A stretch of 64,000 nt of DNA from JBFWNG01 sp050251195. Its GTDB lineage: Bacteria; Bdellovibrionota_B; Oligoflexia; Oligoflexales; Oligoflexaceae. The notes under the pieces are model-generated. The model searched no databases. It saw nothing but the letters and a program-made list of their open reading frames with translations, and was not told the origin of the DNA. The position numbers were made by a program, and so were the translations under genes. This document shows, in pieces, positions 17,334 to 27,800 of the stretch. Position 1 is the first letter of the stretch, and every line of letters begins with the position of its first letter. The DNA lies in contig JBFWNG010000001.1 in NCBI GenBank assembly GCA_050251195.1, positions 620,001 to 684,000 on the forward strand. The letters are read 5' to 3'.

Positions 17334-19655
17334 ATGTCCAAGCGCAATTATTATGATCTGTTGCTCAAATCCAAGTGGTGGCTTCTCGCGGTAATACTCG
17401 GCATCACCGTATATTCGGCTAAAGGTCTGAAGACGGCGCTCGTGCCTGACAATGCGATCACCGTTTGGTTTCTCGAGACCGACCCTTTGCTTAAATCCTA
17501 CTATGAATTCCACGAAGTCTTTGGCAACGACGAAGTTATTCTCATGCTTCTCAAGGAACCTAAGGGAGTCATGACCAAGCCGTTTCTCGACACCCTGAAA
17601 ACGTTTGCGACAAAGGTGGAAGCGGTTGACGGCGTTAAACAAGTACACTCCCTCATCAGCGCACAAGACGCTTTCGACGGTCCGGAGGGTTTGGAATTCG
17701 ACAAGATCGTTTCTTTTCCCGTGACTGAAGACCAGGAAAAACTGAAAGCCTTAGAAGATCGCATGTTGGACAACCCGCTTATCAGAGACAGGCTTATAAG
17801 CCCCGACGGCAAGCAGGCGATGCTTTGGATTCAGATGAAGGTCATGAAAGACATCGATGCAAAACGTGACACGGTTATTGCTGCCGTCGATCAAATCGCC
17901 AACGACACCTTTAAGGATCAGAGTCATCCCATGGGGGGAGTTGGCGTCATATATTCGGGGTTGAACCTCTCGACGCAGCGAGACTTCGGCATTTTCCTTA
18001 GCCTAAGTTATCTCATTCTGTTCGCCATTATCACGTTCATATTCCGGCGTTTCACTTACGTTCTAGGCGCTATGGGAGTTATCACCGTTTCTTGTATCGT
18101 CACGTTGGGCGTGTATGGGTTGAATGGTCACCAGATCAATATGTTCACTTCGATTCTTCCGACTCTCATTATCGTCATCGCCATTGCGGACGCGTTGCAC
18201 TTTCCTGCCATGTTCCAAACGCTCGAGAGTGAAAATCCAGGCAAAACCAAGCGTGAGATCGCTCTGATGACTTTGCCGCTCATTTTCTGGCCTTGCGTCA
18301 TGACAGCCGCGACGGACACCGTGGGTTTTCTCTCTCTACTCACGTCGCCGATGGCCGTGATGCGGCATTTAGGTTCGTACGCGACCTTGGGGTTGGTCAC
18401 GGCGTTCTTTGCGAGTTTGGTCTTCATGATACTTGCCTTTATGCTCACTCGTAAGAAGGAGCAAAAGGGCGATTTGGAGAGGAAAGAGTTCGCTTGGATG
18501 ATAAGGTTCTTGGATTGGGTTTCCCGGGAGGTTGACGTTCACAAGAAACGTTGGATTGTGATTTCCATCATCATCACGGCGATCTCGGCGGTGGGATGCG
18601 GGTTTCTTGTAACCGACACGTTCACGATCAAATATCTCCCCGACGACCATCCCGTGACGCTAGATCATGAAGAGATTGAGAAAAACTGGGGTCCTTATTC
18701 CGTTTTGGAATTCATCGTGCGGCCGAAGGGCGGCTCCTTGACAAATGCCGACGTGCTTAACTCGATGGACGCATTCGTCAACGAGGTCGAAGCCGACCCC
18801 AATGTACGCGAAGGATTCGGCATTCACCAACTTTACCATCGGCTTGCCAAAGTTATGGGCAAGGAAGTGAAACCCGGCCAATCCATGAGTCAAGACCTTG
18901 TGTCACAGCTTAAGCTGGTTCTGGATTCGCACGATCTCAATTGGGATAAGGAAACGGAAGAATACAAGGACAACTTCGTTGCCCCGCTGTCCGATCAGGA
19001 CGGCAGTGTTGGCAGGGTTACGTTCGTCACCGACATGATGAGTGCGGCAAATTACGATCGCCTTCTTGGCCGCATCATCAAGGTCGCCGATAGAACGCTT
19101 GGCCAGCACGCCGAAGTGGTGCCTTCAGGTTATATGCCGCTCTACATCAAGATTATCGACTATGTTATGACGTCGCAGATATCGAGTTTTTTCACGGCGC
19201 TTGGACTTATCGCCGCGGTCATGCTGATCTGGTTGAAGTCATTTCGGTTGGCAGTGATGAGCATCATACCTAACGTGTTCCCAATAATAGTTATGCTAGG
19301 AGTAATGGGGTATCTCGGCATTAACCTCGATATCGCGACATCGACGGTTGCAGCGATTATGATCGGCGTTGCGGTCGACGACACGATCCATTTTCTCCAT
19401 CACTGGAAGGAACACGAGGAACACGGCATGACCTGGGAAGAGAATCTCAAAGAAACGTTCAAGCTCACGGGCGTGCCCATCATGATCACCAGCATTCTAT
19501 TGATACTTAGTTTTCCAGTGTTGATGTTTGCAGGTGTGAAGACGGTTTATTACTTCGGGTTTCTTACGACAATTGGGGCGGTAGCCGCTATTTTTGGCGA
19601 TCTTATCATTCTGCCGATCATGTTGAAGCTTTGGCCGGCGAAGGCCAAGGCTTAA
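17334..19655 (+). CDS. RND-superfamily exporter (HAE3/MMPL type)
   Basis: 773-residue inner-membrane protein. It has one N-terminal helix, a periplasmic loop (about 50-205), a helix cluster (205-395), an anchor helix (about 415-435), a second periplasmic loop (440-620) and a final helix cluster (625-765). The halves are internally duplicated: VIAIADALHFP-type and VAVDDTIHFLHHW-type helix-4 segments. This is the COG1033/HAE3 architecture of lipid or hopanoid exporters. An earlier in-frame start exists, but GGCGGGAG around 17321 positions the ATG at 17334 best. It probably partners the LolA-like and barrel genes at 893-3585. Confidence 0.87.
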   Translation: MSKRNYYDLLLKSKWWLLAVILGITVYSAKGLKTALVPDNAITVWFLETDPLLKSYYEFHEVFGNDEVILMLLKEPKGVMTKPFLDTLKTFATKVEAVDGVKQVHSLISAQDAFDGPEGLEFDKIVSFPVTEDQEKLKALEDRMLDNPLIRDRLISPDGKQAMLWIQMKVMKDIDAKRDTVIAAVDQIANDTFKDQSHPMGGVGVIYSGLNLSTQRDFGIFLSLSYLILFAIITFIFRRFTYVLGAMGVITVSCIVTLGVYGLNGHQINMFTSILPTLIIVIAIADALHFPAMFQTLESENPGKTKREIALMTLPLIFWPCVMTAATDTVGFLSLLTSPMAVMRHLGSYATLGLVTAFFASLVFMILAFMLTRKKEQKGDLERKEFAWMIRFLDWVSREVDVHKKRWIVISIIITAISAVGCGFLVTDTFTIKYLPDDHPVTLDHEEIEKNWGPYSVLEFIVRPKGGSLTNADVLNSMDAFVNEVEADPNVREGFGIHQLYHRLAKVMGKEVKPGQSMSQDLVSQLKLVLDSHDLNWDKETEEYKDNFVAPLSDQDGSVGRVTFVTDMMSAANYDRLLGRIIKVADRTLGQHAEVVPSGYMPLYIKIIDYVMTSQISSFFTALGLIAAVMLIWLKSFRLAVMSIIPNVFPIIVMLGVMGYLGINLDIATSTVAAIMIGVAVDDTIHFLHHWKEHEEHGMTWEENLKETFKLTGVPIMITSILLILSFPVLMFAGVKTVYYFGFLTTIGAVAAIFGDLIILPIMLKLWPAKAKA

Positions 19656-19737
19656 CGCTGGCAATCAAAGATCGGGTGAAAAGGCGATTTTTTCTGCAGT
19701 CGTATCCAACTGTAATTACATCCGAAAAATGGTGGTG

Positions 19738-19765
19738 TCAACATTCTTTCATCCTGGGCCGATAA
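19738..19765 (+). promoter_or_regulatory. Candidate sigma-28-type promoter
   Basis: GCCGATAA at 19758-19765 is a perfect flagellar sigma-28 -10 element. TCAACATT at 19738-19745 matches 5 of 8 bases of the -35 consensus TAAAGTTT, with a 12-nt spacer (11 is usual). The start codon of the lipoprotein gene lies 27 nt downstream. Confidence 0.35.
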
Positions 19766-19791
19766 GTCCTTACTAGGCCTATGGGTGATTT

Positions 19792-20622
19792 ATGCGTTTT
19801 TTCAAAACCAGTTTGGCTCTTTTGTTGTTGAGCTCCTGCAATCGAGTTCCTGAACCTCCTTCAGGATCTGCGAGCACGGAGAGTGACGATGTTGTTGAGG
19901 AGGAGACGGAAGATCAACCAGCCGAAGTCCCCCCAGAAGAAGTTGAAGCTGAGGAAGAAGAGGTCGCAACAATGGACCCGCCGCCTCCGCCTGTCGCTCT
20001 GACATTGGACGTTATTAAAGGCCTCTGCGCAGGGACGAAAACCAGCATGCTTCAGCCCGTTACTATTCCGGCTCGCACAAATGGGTGCCAATACGGTGTT
20101 CCACCTAATACTCAACCAAGCCAAGGCTCGATTCGAGCGCGAGAGATCGACGCTGTCAGCGTCGCACTGAGCACTGACATGGTCATATGCGACGTTTCGA
20201 TAACCTCGAGAGTTCCAACGCTGTTTTTTAATGATGACATGTATTTCTTAATGGACAAGTACGTCATTGCCTCGGATATCGAACAATTTGTCACCAAATT
20301 CGACGTTGTGAACGGGCTGAGGGTGTGGAACTTTGATAAAATATACAATTCCAACAACCTGAATAGCGACCTTAAAAATCCCTATTGCGTTGGGGGGCCG
20401 GGGACCTGTGTCACCCAAGAGATTCCCAGTACAGAGTTTCGGTCGGCTGTCACAAGCGCGCAAATCGCGCCCATTGCGGCCGAGCTGATAGGACAAGAGG
20501 GCGTGTCGTTCTCGCTCGTGGTGACGGGAGACGACGCGGGGGCGGAGGACTGCGTCCATGACGAGTATCCGCTTGATATCAAGATTGATTATGTCCAAAA
20601 TCCCAATATGCAAGCTGAATAG
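19792..20622 (+). CDS. Lipoprotein of unknown function
   Basis: 276 residues. The signal peptide ends in lipobox LLLSSC. A Pro/Glu-rich acidic linker (about residues 25-70, with PPPPP) leads to a globular domain of about 200 residues with several cysteines (GLCAGTK, NGCQYG, VICDVS, NPYCVGGPGTCV, AEDCVHDEY). No known family was recognised. The acidic linker suggests a domain held away from the membrane. A sigma-28-like promoter may drive it. Confidence 0.78.
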   Translation: MRFFKTSLALLLLSSCNRVPEPPSGSASTESDDVVEEETEDQPAEVPPEEVEAEEEEVATMDPPPPPVALTLDVIKGLCAGTKTSMLQPVTIPARTNGCQYGVPPNTQPSQGSIRAREIDAVSVALSTDMVICDVSITSRVPTLFFNDDMYFLMDKYVIASDIEQFVTKFDVVNGLRVWNFDKIYNSNNLNSDLKNPYCVGGPGTCVTQEIPSTEFRSAVTSAQIAPIAAELIGQEGVSFSLVVTGDDAGAEDCVHDEYPLDIKIDYVQNPNMQAE

Positions 20623-20715
20623 GCCTGTTTTTTACTGGTGAAGCCCCCGCTTCGGTGGTATGACCGGAACCGTGCATTACTGGCACAATCGCCCACAATT
20701 CAGAAACATGAAAAC

Positions 20716-22623
20716 ATGAAAATTCTCCTGTTGCTTCCGCCTATGACGCAGATCAATACGCCGTATCCGGCGACCGCTTATCTTACCGGGTTCTTGCGGG
20801 GGCGGGGGTTTGATGTCGAGCAGGCGGATCCTGCTATTGAGTTGTTCTCAAAATTGTTCTGTCGGGACGGACTCACAGCCGTGTTTGAGCGATTGCGCCA
20901 AGGTAAACCGCCGAGATCCCCTAGCGTTCAGTTTTTTATGCAACAGATTGCGGATTACCAATTGGCTGTGGACCCTGCCCTCGATTTTTTGCGCGGCAGG
21001 GATCCTAGCCTTGCCCTTAGGATCGTCGGACGCGAATTCCTGCCGGAAGGCCCTCGGTTTGCCTCTCTAAACGAGCTGCAAAGCCTGGGGGATAACGATA
21101 CAGGGTACGACCCTCTCACGATGGCCTTTGGCGATCTAGGCGTGGCGGATCGCGCCAAGTATATGGCAAGTTTATTCGTGAACGACCTAGGCGACGTCAT
21201 TCGTGACGGCATCGACCCGAGATTTGAAATGTCGCGTTATGCGGAGAAACTTGCCGCAAGCGCCCCGACCTTTGAGGGACTTCAAAAAGCTCTTGGATCA
21301 AAACCCACTCTCGTTGACGAGATGCTGGAGTCGATTACGAAAGATCTTTTGGAAAAGCACAAGCCGACGGTTGTAGGACTCACCGTTCCTTTTCCTGGCA
21401 ACGTATATGGCGCCTTCAGAATGGCAAAGACAATTAGGAGCGTTCGACCTGAGGTAAAAATTGTCTTGGGCGGAGGTTACGTTAACACGGAGCTACGCTC
21501 TTTGGCGGAGCCCGTTGTTTTCGACTATGTTGATTACATTTGTTTGGACGACGGGGAGCGGCCGCTCTTAAGCCTTCTCGATCATATCTCCGGCAATCGC
21601 GGCGTCGACAAGCTTCAGCGTACTTTCATCCGGGAAGGTCAGCGCATTGTATTCAAGAATAATCCTGGCGAGCACGACATACCGCATAAGGACGCTGGCA
21701 TTCCTACATACTCGGGGTTGCCGCTTGATAAGTACGTTTCAATTTTAGAAATGCTCAATCCCATGCATCGCATTTGGTCGGACGGGCGGTGGAATAAGAT
21801 CACACTTGCGCACGGGTGTTACTGGAAACAATGCAAGTTCTGCGATATCTCGCTCGATTATATCGGACGTTACGATCCAGCCGGAGCGGACTTGCTCATT
21901 GATCGCATTGAGTCGATTGTGAAAGAAACCAGCCAGCGCGGATTCCACTTCGTGGACGAGGCGGCGCCGCCGCAGGTCCTTTTTTCTCTTGCTAAGAGGC
22001 TTCTCGAACGTAAAGTCGCCATGACTTGGTGGGGCAATATTCGATTTGAGAAATCTTTCAATGCGAAGACCGTGCCTTTGCTAGCCAAGTCGGGATGCGT
22101 GGCCGTCAGCGGCGGCTTGGAAGTCGCATCCGACCGTCTTCTCAAAATGATGAACAAAGGCGTGACCGTGGAGCAAGTGGCCCGCGTGACTCATGCTTTC
22201 ACGCAATCCGGTATTTTGGTTCACGCCTACCTCATGTACGGCTTTCCGACGCAAACAGAACAAGAGACGATCGATTCGCTTGAACGCGTTCGTCAGTTGT
22301 TTGCTGAAGGTTGTATACAGTCCGGATATTGGCACCGGTTCTCCGCCACCGTGCATAGCCCGATCGGCATGGAACCCGATAAATACGGCATTAAACTGCT
22401 CAATACCAAGCCTGCAAAATTCGCCAACAACGACGTCGCTTTTGAAGACCCGACAGGATGCGACCACGATCGGCTCGGGGCCGGACTTCGTAAGGCGCTG
22501 TATAATTACATGCTGGGCATCGGTCTTGACGAGGACGTGCGGTTCTGGTTTGATTTCAAAGTGCCCAAGGCAAAGGTGCCTCGCACGCTGGTCGCTGACG
22601 CTTTAAAAGCTCCGTCAGCCTGA
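20716..22623 (+). CDS. B12-binding-domain radical SAM protein
   Basis: 635 residues. The N-terminal cobalamin-binding-like domain starts MKILLLLPPMTQINTPYP and includes VGLTVPFPGNVYGAFRMA, KIVLGGGYVN and ICLDDGERPLL. The radical SAM domain from about 355 has the cluster motif C368-x4-C373-x2-C376 (HGCYWKQCKFC), one residue longer than the canonical CX3CX2C, followed by a GGLE-type SAM-binding region (VSGGLEVASDRLL). The reaction is unknown; such proteins methylate or rearrange unreactive carbons. The chosen start is the ATG at the domain edge; a longer form from 20638 is possible but adds no recognisable sequence. Confidence 0.85.
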   Translation: MKILLLLPPMTQINTPYPATAYLTGFLRGRGFDVEQADPAIELFSKLFCRDGLTAVFERLRQGKPPRSPSVQFFMQQIADYQLAVDPALDFLRGRDPSLALRIVGREFLPEGPRFASLNELQSLGDNDTGYDPLTMAFGDLGVADRAKYMASLFVNDLGDVIRDGIDPRFEMSRYAEKLAASAPTFEGLQKALGSKPTLVDEMLESITKDLLEKHKPTVVGLTVPFPGNVYGAFRMAKTIRSVRPEVKIVLGGGYVNTELRSLAEPVVFDYVDYICLDDGERPLLSLLDHISGNRGVDKLQRTFIREGQRIVFKNNPGEHDIPHKDAGIPTYSGLPLDKYVSILEMLNPMHRIWSDGRWNKITLAHGCYWKQCKFCDISLDYIGRYDPAGADLLIDRIESIVKETSQRGFHFVDEAAPPQVLFSLAKRLLERKVAMTWWGNIRFEKSFNAKTVPLLAKSGCVAVSGGLEVASDRLLKMMNKGVTVEQVARVTHAFTQSGILVHAYLMYGFPTQTEQETIDSLERVRQLFAEGCIQSGYWHRFSATVHSPIGMEPDKYGIKLLNTKPAKFANNDVAFEDPTGCDHDRLGAGLRKALYNYMLGIGLDEDVRFWFDFKVPKAKVPRTLVADALKAPSA

Positions 22624-22646
22624 ATTTCGAAATCTCCGCACCTTGC

Positions 22647-23564
22647 TTACGCACTTGCCTTTGCGACTCGCGTCGACCGCCGCTTGGTTACCAGTTGCGT
22701 CAACTCTTTTGCATTGAACGGCGCTTCAACCTTGGCATCGTTGTCAAAGTAGACAAACACGTCCTTCTTGACTCCCTCGCCCAAAAGTTTGGTCAAAACC
22801 TGCGGATGCGGCCACTTTTTTCCCTCTTGCCAAGCACGAACCTTCTTCGTCCATTCCTTCAAAACAGGGGTGGGGTAGCCGCCCTCGTAAATCTTTCCGT
22901 GCCCGTGTAATCTCACGTAAACAAAGTTCGCCGTGACATCTTCGGAGTAGGGCCATTTGCCGTTGCTGTCGGCAAGCACCAGTCCAACGCCTTGGCGGGC
23001 CATGTTTTCGACGAACGTGGGGGTGAAAAAACTTTCATGGCGAAATTCAAACGCATGCTGAAGGGGTTTTTTGTGCAATTTCTTAAGGCTGGGTAAATAT
23101 TCGTCAAACTCCGGAAAGAATTCGTTCTCCTTTTGCACGAGTTTGATCGCTTCTTCCACCGTTCGCGGTAGAATTTCAAAAAACGTGTCAAATCGATCGT
23201 CCTTGAGTTTCATCGTCGGTGGGAATTGCCAGAGAATGGGCCCAAGCTTTTCCTTGAGACACAATGCCCCCGTCAAAAAATGCGCTACAGGCTTGCGGGC
23301 TTCTTTCGCCCGTTTGGTATGGGTGATGTAGCGGTTGGCCTTAACGGCAAAACAAAAATCTTCTGGTGTCTGCTGGTACCATTTGGCAAAGGTGGCAGGT
23401 TTCTGAAGGGCGTAAAAGGTGCCGTTGATCTCGAGTGAGTTAAATTGTCGGCTGGCATACTCGAGTTCTTTGGTCGCGGGGAGGTCTTCAGGGTAGAACT
23501 TCCCTTTCCAGGGTTCGTAGGTCCAACCCGAAATACCAATTCGGATGTTGTTGCCTAAACTCAT
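22647..23564 (-). CDS. DUF72-family protein
   Basis: 305 residues of the DUF72 (YecE-like) TIM-barrel family: IRIGISGWTYEPWKGKFYP at the N-terminus, LEINGTFYALQKPATFAKWYQQTPEDFCFAVKA-type core, GALCLKEKLGPILWQFPP, and FVYVRLHGHGKIYEGGY near the end. The family's biochemical role is unsettled. GGAG five bases before ATG 23564 fixes the start, which also removes an overlap with the next gene. It converges with the radical SAM gene. Confidence 0.88.
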   Translation of the reverse strand: MSLGNNIRIGISGWTYEPWKGKFYPEDLPATKELEYASRQFNSLEINGTFYALQKPATFAKWYQQTPEDFCFAVKANRYITHTKRAKEARKPVAHFLTGALCLKEKLGPILWQFPPTMKLKDDRFDTFFEILPRTVEEAIKLVQKENEFFPEFDEYLPSLKKLHKKPLQHAFEFRHESFFTPTFVENMARQGVGLVLADSNGKWPYSEDVTANFVYVRLHGHGKIYEGGYPTPVLKEWTKKVRAWQEGKKWPHPQVLTKLLGEGVKKDVFVYFDNDAKVEAPFNAKELTQLVTKRRSTRVAKASA

Positions 23565-23637
23565 CGTTCTCCAGGCCCCTGTAATGCCCGACGTAGTGAG
23601 TCGGCGCAGTACAGGGAATAATGCAAAAACGTGGCCT

Positions 23638-24048
23638 TTAGTCAATGCAGCCTTGAAGGACATCGATTATGTCGTTGTAGTCTTGGCGAATCAGGGACGC
23701 CCGATCCGTAAAGGATTCTGTTTCGTCCACAGCTATATTTGCAGCATTGTCGAGCGGGTCAAAATAACCAAAGGGAACCGAAACGTTTTTGCCCTCGGCA
23801 GGAGCCAATGTGTTGTGCCAATCACGCATTATGAAGGCTGCGCTCGATGCGAAGTCTATCGCATGGTTGTGGTTGTCATTTTGATATTGCTGAAGCTTTT
23901 CGAGTTCATTGAGGACATTGCCGCAGTCAAGAGCAATGCGTTCCCTCGGTTGTGAGTTCGCAGGTGCTTCCGGCAAATTGCGAAGCCCAGACGCGGCGCC
24001 TACTGTAGAAATCAGCAAAGATCCAAGTAGAGTGGCGGATAGTTTCAT
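23638..24048 (-). CDS. Small exported protein, unknown
   Basis: 136 residues with a signal peptide (MKLSATLLGSLLISTVGAASG). The mature protein is helical and acidic, with two cysteines (LDCGNVL near the start, LQGCID at the extreme end) that could form a disulfide. AAAGGGAGAAACC before ATG 24048 supports this start over an upstream in-frame codon. No family recognised. Confidence 0.72.
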   Translation of the reverse strand: MKLSATLLGSLLISTVGAASGLRNLPEAPANSQPRERIALDCGNVLNELEKLQQYQNDNHNHAIDFASSAAFIMRDWHNTLAPAEGKNVSVPFGYFDPLDNAANIAVDETESFTDRASLIRQDYNDIIDVLQGCID

Positions 24049-24195
24049 GGTTTCTCCCTTTTGGTGTTTGTCTGGACGGATTCCACCACCGGAAGATGAG
24101 AGAGTCAAGGGGATTTTAAGAAGTTGTTCTTTGGCGAACAGGGAAGGTACAATTTAAGTGGTTAACGGAAACACGAAGTCACATAGGGGGCCATG

Positions 24196-24615
24196 ATGCG
24201 ATTCTCGCAAGCACTATGGTTGGCGCTCGCACTCCTTGCAACGTCGGCGGCTGCAAAGGACGGAGCTTACGTTTGCATGACGGAAGTAGGTGCGGCTTTG
24301 TACAAGGACAGTGGGCATTGGGCTGGTGGAGAGGTTAATCCGGCCAATAAAGTGCTCGTGACAATAGCTGGCGATACCATGCAAATCAAGGAATTTGGCA
24401 AATCCGGCCCCGGCCGTTGCAGTAAGTCCTACAGGTCGCCCTATGGGACGTACTATTGTGCGCTCGGCGACATGGGCGCTACGGATTTTCTGGAGGTAAG
24501 CGTTTTCAACGACGTAACGTTGCGCCTTATGACAGTCTATATGATGGGCTACATTTTTAACGACGGCAAGGACAACACTCCAAGCATGTTGGGAAGTACG
24601 TGCGCTCCACTTTAG
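24196..24615 (+). CDS. Small exported protein, unknown
   Basis: About 139 residues with a signal peptide (MRFSQALWLALALLATSAAA). The mature domain has four to five cysteines (VCMTEV, GRCSKSY, YYCALGD, STCAPL), suggesting disulfides in the periplasm or outside. Two adjacent ATG codons occur at 24193 and 24196; AGGGGG at 24185-24190 is better spaced for the second. No family recognised. Confidence 0.7.
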   Translation: MRFSQALWLALALLATSAAAKDGAYVCMTEVGAALYKDSGHWAGGEVNPANKVLVTIAGDTMQIKEFGKSGPGRCSKSYRSPYGTYYCALGDMGATDFLEVSVFNDVTLRLMTVYMMGYIFNDGKDNTPSMLGSTCAPL

Positions 24616-24619
24616 CCGT

Positions 24620-24645
24620 CGCCTTCACCAGCAACCGAGAAGGCG
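24620..24645 (+). terminator. Hairpin after small exported gene
   Basis: CGCCTTC (24620-24626) and GAAGGCG (24639-24645) form a perfect 7-bp stem with a 12-nt loop, starting a few bases after the stop codon. There is no immediate T-run, so termination is uncertain. Confidence 0.3.
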
Positions 24646-24778
24646 GTGGGTCGGGATCTCAACTCCCCATTTTTTCGACACATTCTCCTTTTTCGCACCC
24701 TTTCGCCTCCTGTGTAACCAACTGTGTTTATTGAATTAAATACGACGATTAAGGTTTTTCCAAAAAGGGTCGAACGGA

Positions 24779-24803
24779 CCAAGAGATAAACGCTCTCTTG
24801 GAG
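24779..24803 (+). promoter_or_regulatory. Leader hairpin covering the ribosome site
   Basis: CCAAGAGA (24779-24786) and TCTCTTGG (24794-24801) form a perfect 8-bp stem with 7-nt loop TAAACGC. The first half of the GGAG ribosome site (24800-24803) is inside the right arm, 6 nt before ATG 24810. The same architecture precedes the gene at 57917. This could control translation, for example by temperature or by a bound protein. Confidence 0.5.
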
Positions 24804-24809
24804 TATCCT

Positions 24810-27800
24810 ATGTCAATTTTTTTGACACTCAGATTGACCTTCGCGCTTGGTATGGGCGCCGCGATAGCCAGTTGCGGTGGCGGAGGCAAGAAAAAAGAGG
24901 AACAGAAGGAAACTGCCACGGAGAGCAGCACCATTGAGCCCTACGTCATTGAGAGCATCGACCCGCCCCAGGCCTTGCCTGGCCAGAAAGTTACCTTAAC
25001 AGGGAAGAACTTCCGAACGGATATGCTGATTACGATTGACGGTAATGAAATTAGGCCGACGGTGATTTCATCGAGTGAAGCCGTTTTTCTAATGCCTATC
25101 AGCGAAAGTGAAACGGTCAAAGTTGTAGCGAGTGAGGAAGACAAGGACGATAAGGACATCGAGATCGACGACTCGAAGTTTGTGGCTGTAAAAGCGCTGA
25201 GAAGCAAATACCCGTATTTCACAGGGGAGCTTTCGGAGATTTGCAAGGAGCAAAAATTCGTTAACGACAAAAATGAAGTCATCTCCGGTACCAAGGACTG
25301 TACGCCAGAACCGAATTGCACGAAAAACGGTGAAATTGGCTGCATCACAACCAAAAAATTTGTCGCTGCTGATCTGACCAATCTCGCGGCAGACAAAGTG
25401 AAGTTAGGCGTTGAAATTGCGGGAACCACTGGTTCGCTTGCAGTCGAATCGCACAATGACTGTTCGGTTGACGGAGAGGTTGGTTGTGCCACAGTTGATG
25501 CTTTCAAAGCTGCAGATATGGCTGTCGCCATCGCAAGTAATATTAAATCAGGAGCGACAATTGCTGGCGTGGTTGGCTCTGTAACTCAAGAATCACACAA
25601 CAACTGTGCGGCTGACGGCGCTATAGGCTGCGTAACAGTAGCAGCGTTTAAGGCAGCGGATATGTCCGTCGCTATCGCGGGAAATATTAAAACAGGCGTA
25701 ACGATTGGCGGAATCGCGGGTTCCGTGGTTCAAGAGAGCCACAGCAACTGTTCGGCTGATGGAGCCGTAGGGTGTGTATCTGTCGCAGCGTTTAAGGCGG
25801 CCGATATGTCAGCAGTCTTAGCCGCGAACATCAAATCAGGAAAAACCATTGCGGGCGTAGCGGGTTCCTTAACTCAAGAATCGCATAGCAACTGTAACTC
25901 AGACGGCGCTGTTGGCTGCGTAGCCGTGGCGGCGTTTAAAGCTGCGGATATGAGTTTGGCGGTAGCGGCAAATATTAAGTCAGGTGCAACAATCGCCGGC
26001 ATCGCGGGTAGCGTAACGTCGGAGTCGCACAGCAACTGTTCTTCGGACGGCGCTGTCGGTTGCGTGACCGTAGCTGCTTTCAAGTCGGCGGATATGACGA
26101 TTGCTATCACCGGAAATATTAAGTCCGGTGCTACGATCGGCGGTGTCGCTGGTTCTGTGATTCAAGAGAGTCACGGAAATTGTTCCACAGACGGCGCAGT
26201 TGGCTGCGTGACCGTAGCTGCTTTCAAGTCGGCGGATATGTCAATAGCCGTAGCGGGTAATATCAAAACAGGCGCGACCATTGCTGGTGTAGCGGGTTCT
26301 GTCACGCAAGAATCGCACAATGACTGCTCCGCGGATGCAGAGGTAGGTTGCGTGACCGTAGCGGCTTATAAAGCTGCAAAAATGTCCGACGTGGTCGCTG
26401 GCAACGTTAAAACCGGCGTAACTATCGCGGGTGTTGCAGGTTCCGTGATCCAGGAATCTCACAGTAACTGTTCGGCTGACGCCGAAGTCGGTTGTACAAC
26501 TGTAGCTGCTTTCAAGGCGGCGGACATGTCGGTTGCAATCGCAGGAAATATCAAAAGCGGTGCAACAATTGCTGGCGTAGCGGGTTCCGTAACCGAAGAA
26601 TCGCATAACAACTGTTCATCTGACGCAGAAGTTGGTTGCGTGACCGTAGCTGCATTTAAGGCCGCTGATATGAGCGTAGCGATCGCTGGTAACATCAAAT
26701 CAGGCGCTACAATCGCAGGTGTCGCAGGTTCTGTTACTCAGGAGTCGCACAGCGATTGTTCGGCAGATGCCGAGGTTGGTTGCGTGACGGTCGCTGCTTA
26801 TAAAGCAGCAAAAATGTCTGATGTGGTTGCTGGCAATATTAAAACAGGAGTTACTATTGCGGGTGTTGCGGGTTCCGTAACCCAAGAATCGCACAGTAAC
26901 TGTTCGGCTGATGCGGAAGTTGGCTGCGTAACAGTGGCTGCTTTCAAAGCTGCTGACATGAGCGTAGCGATTGCGGGTAATATCAAAACAGGCGCGACCA
27001 TTGCTGGTGTAGCGGGTTCTGTAACGCAAGAATCACATAGTAACTGTTCGGCCGATGCGGAAGTTGGCTGCGTAACAGTGGCTGCTTTCAAAGCTGCTGA
27101 CATGAGCGTAGCGATTGCGGGTAATATTAAATCAGGCGCTACTATCGCGGGTGTTGCGGGTTCCGTAACCCAAGAATCGCATAGTAACTGTTCGGCTGAC
27201 GCCGAAGTTGGTTGTGTTACCGTGGCTGCTTTCAAAGCTGCTGACATGAGCGTAGCGATTGCGGGTAATATTAAATCAGGCGCTACTATCGCGGGTGTTG
27301 CGGGTTCCGTAACCCAAGAATCGCACAGTAACTGTTCGGCTGACGCCGAAGTTGGTTGTGTTACCGTGGCGGCCTTCAAAGCTGCTGACATGAGCGTAGC
27401 GATTGCGGGTAATATTAAATCAGGCGCTACCATCGCAGGAATAGCTGGTTCCGTAGCCCAAGAATCGCACAGTAACTGTTCGGCCGATGCGGAAGTTGGC
27501 TGCGTAACGGTGGCTGCTTTCAAAGCTGCTGACATGAGCGTAGCGATTGCGGGTAATATCAAAACAGGCGCGACCATTGCTGGTGTAGCGGGTTCTGTAA
27601 CGCAAGAATCACATAGTAACTGTTCGGCCGATGCGGAAGTTGGCTGCGTAACGGTGGCTGCTTTCAAAGCTGCTGACATGAGCGTAGCGATTGCGGGTAA
27701 TATCAAAACAGGCGCGACCATTGCTGGTGTAGCGGGTTCTGTAACGCAAGAATCACATAGTAACTGTTCGGCCGATGCGGAAGTTGGCTGCGTAACGGTG

